The notes beneath the pieces were generated by a model. That model searched no databases. It saw only the letters and a list, made by a program, of their open reading frames with translations, and had not been told where the DNA came from. A stretch of 64,000 bases of DNA from assembly GCA_030063045.1 (NCBI GenBank), contig JAQSEB010000252.1, positions 248,001 to 312,000 on the forward strand, written 5' to 3'. Every line of letters starts with the position of its first letter. Within the stretch, counting starts at the first letter, position 1. Positions 36,462 through 44,285 of the stretch are shown piece by piece. A program made the translations under genes and the position numbers. Source of the stretch: Pratylenchus scribneri (Eukaryota; Nematoda; Chromadorea; Rhabditida; Pratylenchidae).

Positions 36462-38469
36462 AAATGTCGACAAGAAGCCGATGGATTTTATGAACAACGG
36501 GATAACATCGACGAAAATTAGATATTTATACAAATACATAATTGTTGACGAATCGCCATTTCAATTAAATTCCTATTCCTAATCAAAGCACATAATTCAG
36601 TAAAATATTAACACATTTCACACAACAAAAAAGCCACAAATTGCACAACATGAAATTGTTTTCCAATTTTCACACAATTGTTACACATCTTTGAAAATTG
36701 ATCATAATATTCACCCTCGAAATCACCTTGAATTTAACCAATGTCTATCCCCAATAATCACAAAATATTTAGAAAAATTAGATTTTTATGTTTTCACAAA
36801 CATTATTATTTCACAAAAACCCAAACCCAAGGCACAAATCCCCATTCAAAATATTTGTCCCCTTTTCCCTAATTTAGGTCATTTTACTACGACATCTATT
36901 TACACACTTCATATTCAATTCTTTCAGGCATAAAATCAACGATTAATAATGAATGAAAACGGACTGGAAATATGCGCAGAATTACAAGAATTATAGTAGA
37001 TTTTTTTTCAAAATTTTTATATTGCAAACATTTCTTTGTTAATTGCTAAAAGATGCTTTCAAAAATGCTTTTTCACTAGTCAAACATGTGCTTTTGATTC
37101 ACAATATCTCATACAAATATTAGCCATAAAGATAAATATATTGCATAATGAAATATAATTTAAACAATATTATGGGGCGGATATGTAACTGTTTTTAAAA
37201 CCGAGAATACATTTGTGAGGGTCATTAAGAAATTTGAAGAATGCCTCGATTATCAACTTTAGAAGAGAATTTTTAAATATATCATGAATAAATTCATCTC
37301 CTAATTTCTTTTTTATTTACGAGTTTAATTCTTAAAGCAACAATTCAGACCTATAATTTTAATGATAAATTTATAATAATCAGTGACGGATGTTTCACAG
37401 AATCATTGTTTATTTTGGAATTTGGAAAAATGATTAGGGTTACTCGTTGTTTCAGCAGACGAGGAAGTTAGTCCTTATTAGACAGAAGGAAAAATAATAA
37501 AATTGAAGAATTTTATTTACAGAAAGTATTCGCCTGAGATTGAAAGTTGAAATTAGAAAATTGTTTTAAAAATGGCGAAGATTCTAAATTGCAAACAAAC
37601 AATTTGACATCTAAAATAAAAATCAAATTGCTAGAGGCAAAATTAAAATTTAATTTTTTCCAAATGGATCTAAATCGCCTCAAATTTCTTTGAATTTTTT
37701 TTTTCCTTGATAATGGACAATGTGTTCTCGATCTCGTTTAATTAAAAATTTTCTAAGCAAAAGTTGATTATTTATCATTTAAAAAATTGTTTGTGTAGCA
37801 TATTCGGGCCAAAAATTAGGGTGAGAAAAAAATTCAAATGCTAGCCATACAAAAGAAGACGATACTCAAAAATTTGTAATTATCTATCGAATATAAGAAA
37901 TATCTCAATAAAATCTAATTTTTTTTTTAAATTTTATCAACATTTCTAAAGCTTTACTTAATTTATGATTAAATTTTTAAATAAATTTTCTAAAAAAAGC
38001 TGAATCATGTATCAATTAATGTAGAAAAAAATGAATGGCTTAAAATTTAGAGAGTTATGGACAAAAAATCAAAAATATAAAACCAGAACTTAGAATTCAT
38101 CAAAACTGTGTAGAATAATAGCATTAAAAATGAAGTATAAATAGGTGGAATTAGATGAATATTAAAAATTCGAACATACAAATGAAAAAGAAGATTGGAG
38201 AAAATTATATAGTTTAAATAAAGTTGGTGAGGAAAGAAAGAGGAAAACTAATGTTCAAAATTGAAATTTACGCCAAATAAAAATAAATAGAAAATTAAAA
38301 ACAATACAAGATTTTTAAGAGCTTTAGATATTGTGAAAATTCAAAAGAATAGGAAATAAAAAATATTTAAAAATGCATTTAAATCCACTGCTGATTCAAT
38401 CGAATTGTTTTTAATATTAGAAAAAACTAAAAAAATCGAGATTAGAAAGAGACTAAGAAGGAAAAACTA
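36462..38469. other. AT-rich intergenic DNA, no gene seen
   Basis: Two kilobases of AT-rich sequence between kettin and the satellite array. It should contain the kettin 3' UTR and polyadenylation site. Short open frames (for example 36691-36933) show no motif or splice context. No repeats with clear structure. Confidence 0.5.
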
Positions 38470-38934
38470 AGCGAATAGATAATAGCTATTAAGAAGAAGA
38501 AGAGGAGGAAAAAAGAGTAAGAAAATATATACCTATTAATTAGATAGATTACTGTAGAAAATAAGAGGCGAATAGGTATGGGTATTAAGGGCCCTAGGGT
38601 CTCAAATAAGACCTTAGGTACCGGCTATCGACTGGGTATCAGCTAGGAACTTAGGTATGGGCCAAAAGGAAAAAGATGAATCTGGTAAATTACAAAAGAA
38701 AAATAAGAAAAAAGTATTAAATAAGGGAGATGATAAGTCAGAAGGGCAGATGTTGTAAACAAACAAATTAGATTAGAAAACATTAGATTGGAAAAAGAAA
38801 AGAGTTAAAAAAACGAAAGTTAGATTAGAAAAATATAAAAAGAGAGGCGAATTGTTTATAGATAACAGAAGAAAAAAAAAGAAATTAACTAAGAAATTTA
38901 GAAAAAAAGGAGGCGAATAGAGAGGCAGGTAAGT
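38470..38934. repeat. Degenerate edge of the satellite array
   Basis: Fragments related to the 693-bp unit appear here in diverged form: GAGGCGAATAGG, GGGCCCTAGGGT, TTAGGTATGGG and ACTAAGAAATTTAGAAAA. They become recognisable as tail sequence just before 38935. A gradient from decayed edge to uniform interior is typical of satellites homogenised by unequal exchange. Confidence 0.6.
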
Positions 38935-39619
38935 GTGATTAGAAAAAGAGAGGATACTGTATTATTAGAAGAGAAAAATTAGTAGGGGCTTAGGTGTAGG
39001 GTTTCTAGGGCCCTTGGGGAAGAGATTAAAAAATAGAAAAACTAAGAATTTTAGAAAAACTAAGAAAAACAATAGAAGCCAATAGATATTGGCTGATTAA
39101 GAGCAAAAAAATGATTAGAAAAAATCGAAAGTGAGCGCCAGGATGTCCGCTCATCGCCAGGGTATCCGCATAGAGCTTGGGTATGGGCTAGGGTCTAGGG
39201 TTAGGGCTAGGGGTTAGGGTTAGGTAGGTAGGGTAGGGGAAAAATTTCAAAAAACTTGAAAATTCCTAAAAAAATTCGAAAAATCATGGAAAAAACTGAG
39301 AAAAATCCCGAAAATCGGCGAAAAATCGATGAAAAACGGGCCTCGCCGGAGGCGATTTTCAAATTGAAAAATGAAAAATTCCAAAAAAAAATTCGCCTCG
39401 GCCAGCCTAAAGGCGTGGCCGAGTTTTGAAATATTCTTTTTAGAAAAAATCGGCCCGGAAAAAAATCGAAAAAAAGCCTGGAAGGCAGAGGATGGAAAAA
39501 AAGAAAATAATAGAAAAACAGAGATAAAAAGAGAAAGAAAAAAAAATAAGAAAAAAAAAGTTAGAATTGACTAAGAAAAAACTAAGAAATTTAGAAAAGA
39601 AAGGAGGCGAATAGGCAGG

Positions 39620-40159
39620 TGTCAAGAATGAGCAAGAATTATGTTAATTTGTGATTTTTGTGATAATTTTATTTACATTTTAATTTCCATATTTATTTAT
39701 ATTATTTCCATATTTTTATTCATTTCACTGTTCATTGATCACATTTCTCTATGCTGCTCGGAGCATAAAGGGGCGGAATTGGCCATCCTTTCCCAGGATG
39801 AATATCCGCCGTTTGCGGCGATGAGAATATCCGCCGTTTGTGGCGATGAAGAATGATGATAAGGAGTTTGTTCCATCCTCCGTGTTCATTCTTCATTCAC
39901 TTTCACTTCACTTCAATTCAACAAACCAACCAAAATGCTTTAACGTTGTTCGTCAACATTTTTATTCATCACCAATTTCAATTTTGTTCATCACCAATTT
40001 CAATTGCATTCACAACATTTTCAATTGCATTTTCACACATTTCAATTGCATTTCAATAAATTTGCTCATCATATTATTTTGTGTGCATTTCGAGGGAATT
40101 TGGGATTGGAACGGATTTGGGACCCACTAATTGAAACCAGCATTTTCTTGTTTTCGACA
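39620..40159 (+). repeat. 5' long terminal repeat
   Basis: 540 bp, TG...CA ends. It contains a direct repeat ATATCCGCCGTTTGCGGCGATGA / ATATCCGCCGTTTGTGGCGATGA near 39801-39848 and repeated CACCAATTTCAATT / TTTCAATTGCATT motifs near 39970-40060. No TATA box or AATAAA could be placed with confidence. Confidence 0.93.
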
Positions 40160-40161
40160 AG

Positions 40162-40181
40162 TGGCGACTCGACTTCGGACC
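40162..40181 (+). other. Putative tRNA primer-binding site
   Basis: TGGCGACTCGACTTCGGACC starts two bases after the 5' LTR. The leading TGG would pair with a tRNA CCA 3' end, as is usual for first-strand priming. I could not assign the tRNA. Confidence 0.55.
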
Positions 40182-40240
40182 TTTTTGCTGGAAAAAGTGG
40201 GTTTATTTTTTCGAATTTTTTAAATTTAAAGTGGGAGGAT

Positions 40241-40449
40241 CCTTAGTTTGTTAAGGAACAAATTTTATTTGGGTGAAAAAGATTAAATTTTGAAAATCCT
40301 TAGTTTGTTAAGGACTAAATTTTTTTTGTTTGAAAAATATTAAATTTTGAGGATCCTTAGTTTGTTAAGGACCGAATTTTCTTGTTTGATAAAGAATAAA
40401 TTTCTAAATTTTTGTTTGATAAAAGCCAAAATTCTTAGTTTGTTAAGAA
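40241..40449 (+). repeat. Four short hairpin repeats in the retrotransposon leader
   Basis: CCTTAGTTTGTTAAGG occurs at 40241-40256, 40298-40313 and 40355-40370. A fourth copy at 40433-40448 reads TCTTAGTTTGTTAAGA. Each can form a CCTTA/TAAGG stem with a GTTTGT loop. In the fourth copy both sides of the stem change together, so pairing is kept. They lie between the primer-binding site and the Gag start, where packaging or translation signals are expected. Confidence 0.75.
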
Positions 40450-40477
40450 ATATTTTGGGATTTTTAATGATTCAGTG

Positions 40478-40903
40478 ATGAGTACACCGACTAAATTAAT
40501 CATTCAGGGTCATGCTATTAAGGCAAACGCCTTGTTAGCTAAGGCTATACCAGAACCCCCAGGGCCAACATCGACCCAAAATCAAATAATTCGCCAATAT
40601 TATCGCGCCAAACAGCATCACGATGAACTAGTTGCGTTAGAGCAAAGAATTTTGGATGCATTCTGGCATGCAAATGAATTTGTGAGAAAGGCGATAATAG
40701 CGCAAAGGGAACAAATTCAAAATTCGTTCGAAGAATGGGTCAACCAATTAAGAATCCCAGAACTTTTGGAATCTTTGAAAGATAAAATCATCCTTTGGGG
40801 GAAATTTATTGAAATTTTGGAATCAAAAATTGATAAAGACATTTTGTCTTTGTTCGAAAAGCAGGAATCAGAAGAAAAACATGAGAAGAAAAGGAAAGAA
40901 TGA
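40478..40903 (+). CDS. N-terminal Gag-like frame, ended by an in-frame TGA
   Basis: 141 codons from the first ATG (40478) to TGA at 40901-40903. The product is helical and charged, with a heptad-like stretch (LVALEQRILDAFWHANEFVR) and a Lys/Glu-rich end. Similar N-terminal helical segments precede the DUF1759 region in BEL/Pao Gag proteins. The TGA is in the same frame as the reading frame that follows at once, so the two were probably one protein: either the copy is mutated or the stop is read through. The product would act in particle assembly. Confidence 0.6.
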   Translation: MSTPTKLIIQGHAIKANALLAKAIPEPPGPTSTQNQIIRQYYRAKQHHDELVALEQRILDAFWHANEFVRKAIIAQREQIQNSFEEWVNQLRIPELLESLKDKIILWGKFIEILESKIDKDILSLFEKQESEEKHEKKRKE

Positions 40904-43270
40904 ACCAAAATTCGACTTCGGTATTTTTCCGGGTCAAGAGACGATTGGATTCCATTTTGGGAAATTTTTAATGCGTTAGTACATCAAAATAGTTCGTTAA
41001 CCAAATCGGAAAAATTTGAATTGTTAGAAAGGAGTTTAGAGGATTCAGCCCAACCACTTTTAGATTGGGTAGGCAGAGATGAAGAGGATTATGACATCGC
41101 TATTGATTTTCTTCAGAAAATGTTCGAAAACGAAGGAAAATGGTTCAAATCATTAAATACAAAAAATTTGGGTTCGGCCAATATCAATTCAGACTTAAAC
41201 ATACAAAAGGCTAAAAATTCTTCTGAAATTTGCAGTTTGGTGCTAAAAGTTTCTAATATTAAATCAAAGGTGGATTTGACGGTCAAAATGGACCAAAGGA
41301 AACAATTCCAGAATCAAGAGAGCCATCAAATCATAATTAATCAAAAATTTCAGGAAAAAATCTGTCCCAATTCTAGTTCGACTAGAAGGGATCTTTTAAG
41401 CCAAAAACAAATATGGAAGCCAAGCTCAAAAATTCTCGTTAGAGAGAAACCTATGAGCAATAGATTCAATGATAGATCGCACAAATTCTTAAAGTCAAAA
41501 CTTTCAGCCGTTTGTGGCTCAATTAGAAAAGCGGCAAAAGAAATAAATAAAGCGGAATCAGTTCACCAAAATCAACAGCTGTTTGGATCTCAAGTGCAAA
41601 ATTTGATCCAACCGCAGAACAAATGCAATTCTTTGGTTGCCAATTTGCATGTCATAGAACCAAAGGAAATTTTGCAATTAGCTGATGATAAAGGTTTGAA
41701 AAATTCAAAATTAAACATGAAAAATCCCGTTAGTGGAACATTTGGAATAAAATTAATGAACGTTACTGATGGAAAAAGAGAAACGAATGTTTCATACAAA
41801 TCTGTCGTAAAAGAGGACCAATTGCCAATCAAATTGTCCAGTTTGATGGAAAAGAAAATTAAAATTCCGAATAAACTGAAGCAAAAAACTGTGTTAGTGC
41901 AGGATAAACCTAGAGAATTTGGAATATATTTCAAATTCAGAAAAGTGAAAAATTCCGTTTGTGGATTAAATAAGAAAACAGAAAATCCTTTTTGTCAGGA
42001 AAATACTAAAAGAAATAATGAGCTTGAAAAATATCTGAATTACAGAAGCGAGTTTGTATCGAAATCAAACCCGTTTTCTTTCTGTTTAAATAAAGCGTTA
42101 GGGCTGATGGGTAAATTAAGATCAAAATCAAATAAAAACATGAAAAATAAGTTCGATTATCATCATCCAACATCGCTTAATAAGAATGAATTAATTCCAA
42201 AGAGGATTAATGGCAAACGATTCTTTAAGAATAGGGTTTGGCCAAACACATTTAAAATTTGGAAAAGGTTTAAATATCCAAAAACTATGGAAATATTCGC
42301 ACGTTTGAGTGCAAATGATTCAGCAAAATCGAATGCAGAATCGGCAAAGGAATTGGCCATAACATTGGAAGCAATTGGTCAAGCTGGGGAACCAGAGAGC
42401 GAAGAGAATAATCCAGGTTTTTTATTGACCAATTGGAAAAAGTTGAAAAAACCGGTTATTTTGGAACAAAATTCGTTCGTTAGGGAACACTTTGATTTAT
42501 TTTTATGTCATTGGGTTTGTCCAACCACCAATAAATATTGTCCAAAATCGGACAAAATGACTAAATTATGGTTAGTCCTGAATGAATTTTTAGAAATTGA
42601 GATAAATAAAGAAAGAGTTTCAGAAATAATTTGCATGAATAAATCAAGTTTGTTTGAACCAAATTCAAAAATTGGGCTAAAACAATTCAAAAGTGAGGCA
42701 TCCAGTCGTCAAAATTTGAAGACAAATTCATTAAAAGAATATTACTCGAGCTTAATTAAATTAAATGGGGAGGTATTCTATGGAATGAAAATCGAAACCA
42801 AAAAACAAAAAGTTGAATTTATAAAAGCGTTCGAGCTTCAATTTTTGATTCGAAAACAATGCAAAAGGTTCGAGTCTTTGGCAAATTTTCAAAATAATTT
42901 GTTAGTAAAAGCATGTCTGATTGATAGGTTATTAATTTCGTTTGTGGAAATAATGCCGTTTGGAAGGCAATATGTGATTTTATTATTGAGTGAGCAGTTG
43001 GTTGCTGAACGACAAATTTCAGGTTTGGAAATGATTCCTCAATTGGTCAATGGTGCTCATTCAATGCCTCTTTCTTGTCAATGGCGTCAATTGCCAACAA
43101 TGTGCATGAATGATCAAATGCCAAAAATGTGCTTGAATGAACATGTGCCAACAATGTGCCAAAGTGGACAAATGTGCCGAATGGGAACGTTTCAAATGGG
43201 GAGTGTTGCGAATGAGCAAGAAAGAACTTTTCAATTGGGGAATGTCAAGAATGAGCAAGAATTATGTTAA
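40904..43270 (+). CDS. Gag (DUF1759-like) followed by a long unrecognised region
   Basis: A single open frame of 788 codons plus TAA continues in the frame of the preceding stop. Its first ~90 residues match the BEL/Pao Gag core: an RYFSGSRDDWIPFWEIFN stretch, then LTKSEKFELLERSLEDSA and a helix ending DFLQKMFENE. The remaining ~700 residues are Lys/Asn/Ser-rich and unknown to me. I see no CCHC zinc knuckle, no DTG/DSG protease site and no YVDD of reverse transcriptase. Near the C-terminus is a Met/Cys-rich run of short repeats (MCMNDQMPKMCLNEHVPTMC). The last 28 bases lie inside the 3' LTR. No independent start codon is needed if the TGA is read through; otherwise the first ATG in frame is well inside the Gag core. 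Confidence 0.6.
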   Translation, partial: TKIRLRYFSGSRDDWIPFWEIFNALVHQNSSLTKSEKFELLERSLEDSAQPLLDWVGRDEEDYDIAIDFLQKMFENEGKWFKSLNTKNLGSANINSDLNIQKAKNSSEICSLVLKVSNIKSKVDLTVKMDQRKQFQNQESHQIIINQKFQEKICPNSSSTRRDLLSQKQIWKPSSKILVREKPMSNRFNDRSHKFLKSKLSAVCGSIRKAAKEINKAESVHQNQQLFGSQVQNLIQPQNKCNSLVANLHVIEPKEILQLADDKGLKNSKLNMKNPVSGTFGIKLMNVTDGKRETNVSYKSVVKEDQLPIKLSSLMEKKIKIPNKLKQKTVLVQDKPREFGIYFKFRKVKNSVCGLNKKTENPFCQENTKRNNELEKYLNYRSEFVSKSNPFSFCLNKALGLMGKLRSKSNKNMKNKFDYHHPTSLNKNELIPKRINGKRFFKNRVWPNTFKIWKRFKYPKTMEIFARLSANDSAKSNAESAKELAITLEAIGQAGEPESEENNPGFLLTNWKKLKKPVILEQNSFVREHFDLFLCHWVCPTTNKYCPKSDKMTKLWLVLNEFLEIEINKERVSEIICMNKSSLFEPNSKIGLKQFKSEASSRQNLKTNSLKEYYSSLIKLNGEVFYGMKIETKKQKVEFIKAFELQFLIRKQCKRFESLANFQNNLLVKACLIDRLLISFVEIMPFGRQYVILLLSEQLVAERQISGLEMIPQLVNGAHSMPLSCQWRQLPTMCMNDQMPKMCLNEHVPTMCQSGQMCRMGTFQMGSVANEQERTFQLGNVKNEQELC

Positions 43271-43782
43271 TTTGTGATTTTTGTGATAATTTTATTTACA
43301 TTTTAATTTCCATATTTATTTATATTATTTCCATATTTTTATTCATTTCACTGTTCATTGATCACATTTCTCTATGCTGCTCGGAGCATAAAGGGGCGGA
43401 ATTGGCCATCCTTTCCCAGGATGAATATCCGCCGTTTGCGGCGATGAGAATATCCGCCGTTTGTGGCGATGAAGAATGATGATAAGGAGTTTGTTCCATC
43501 CTCCGTGTTCATTCTTCATTCACTTTCACTTCACTTCAATTCAACAAACCAACCAAAATGCTTTAACGTTGTTCGTCAACATTTTTATTCATCACCAATT
43601 TCAATTTTGTTCATCACCAATTTCAATTGCATTCACAACATTTTCAATTGCATTTTCACACATTTCAATTGCATTTCAATAAATTTGCTCATCATATTAT
43701 TTTGTGTGCATTTCGAGGGAATTTGGGATTGGAACGGATTTGGGACCCACTAATTGAAACCAGCATTTTCTTGTTTTCGACA
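43243..43782 (+). repeat. 3' long terminal repeat
   Basis: 540 bp, matching the 5' LTR throughout as far as I can read. It is preceded by CAATTGGGGAA, a weak polypurine tract. It is followed by the GCAGG duplication and then normal satellite sequence (TAAGTGTGATTAG). Confidence 0.93.
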
Positions 43783-43783
43783 G

Positions 43784-43792
43784 CAGGTAAGT
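43784..43792 (+). other. Consensus 5' splice-site sequence repeated in every satellite unit
   Basis: CAGGTAAGT is a perfect match to the 5' splice-site consensus and recurs at the start of each unit (for example 44478, 45171, 45865). No exon is evident next to it, so use in splicing is not shown. Confidence 0.5.
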
Positions 43793-43939
43793 GTGATTAG
43801 AAAAAGAGAGGATACTGTATTATTAGAAGAGAAAAATTAGTAGGGGCTTAGGTATAGGGTTTCTAGGGCCCTTGGGGGGAAGAGATTAAAAAATAGAAAA
43901 ACAACTAAGAATTGTAGAAAAACTAAGAAAAACAATAGA

Positions 43940-43957
43940 AGCCAATAGATATTGGCT
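43940..43957. repeat. 8-bp hairpin in each satellite unit (example)
   Basis: AGCCAATA, a GA loop, then TATTGGCT form a perfect inverted repeat, unchanged in all units I checked. Confidence 0.8.
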
Positions 43958-44041
43958 GATTAAGAGCAAAAAAATGATTAGAAAAAATCGAAAGTGAGCG
44001 CCAGGATGTCCGCTCATCGCCAGGGTATCCGCATAGAGCTT

Positions 44042-44102
44042 GGGTATGGGCTAGGGTCTAGGGTTAGGGCTAGGGGTTAGGGTTAGGTAGGTAGGGTAGG
44101 GG
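44042..44102 (+). repeat. G-rich, telomere-like tract in each satellite unit (example)
   Basis: At least eight runs of three or four G separated by one to four bases in the core (GGGTATGGGCTAGGGTCTAG, then GGGTTAGGGCTAGGGG) fit a canonical G-quadruplex. The motif resembles TTAGGG telomere repeats rather than the TTAGGC repeat of many nematodes. B units, and one A unit, have TTCGGG in place of TTAGGG at one point. Confidence 0.85.
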
Positions 44103-44199
44103 AAAAATTTCAAAAAACTTGAAAATTCCTAAAAAAATTCGAAAAATCATGGAAAAAACTGAGAAAAATCCCGAAAATCGGCGAAAAATCGATGAAAAA
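44103..44199. repeat. Ten A-tracts in helical phase in each satellite unit (example)
   Basis: Runs of 4-7 A start at spacings of 9, 10, 9, 11, 11, 11, 10, 10 and 11 bases. Such phasing close to 10.5 bp per turn is the established signature of intrinsically curved DNA. The same block is present in every unit and in both unit types. Confidence 0.85.
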
Positions 44200-44258
44200 C
44201 GGGCCTCGCCGGAGGCGATTTTCAAATTGAAAAATGAAAAATTCCAAAAAAAATTCGC

Positions 44259-44285
44259 CTCGGCCGGCCTAAAGGCCAGGCCGAG
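44259..44285. repeat. GC-rich bulged hairpin in each satellite unit (example)
   Basis: CTCGGCC GGCC TAAA GGCC A GGCCGAG folds with a TAAA loop and one bulged A. B units read CTCGGCCAGCC TAAA GGCGTGGCCGAG, which also folds, with an A-T pair and a bulged G. Confidence 0.75.

Larger units (their letters stand above)
39620..43782 (+). mobile_element. LTR retrotransposon, BEL/Pao-like, gag only, recently inserted
   Basis: Two LTRs of exactly 540 bp that look identical on reading start TGTCAAGAATG and end TTTTCGACA, bounding a 3.1-kb interior. A 5-bp target duplication, GCAGG, flanks the element (39615-39619 and 43783-43787) and lies inside the satellite unit, so the array was its target. The interior has a putative primer-binding site right after the 5' LTR, a leader with hairpin repeats, a Gag-like frame and a long unknown frame. 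No reverse transcriptase, RNase H or integrase motif is visible, so it must rely on enzymes from another element. Matching LTRs point to a recent insertion. Confidence 0.93.

Noticed and set aside
39641..40246. Open frames inside the LTRs (71-96 codons)
   Set aside because: Duplicated only because the LTR is duplicated; low complexity (Phe/Ile/His/Ser), no recognisable domain.
40478..43270. A host gene duplicated within the satellite
   Set aside because: It lies between two matching LTRs with a target duplication and has a BEL/Pao Gag core.
44042..44102. Interstitial telomere or chromosome end
   Set aside because: The TAGGG motifs are irregular, embedded in each unit and followed by more unit sequence, so they are not a true telomere tract.
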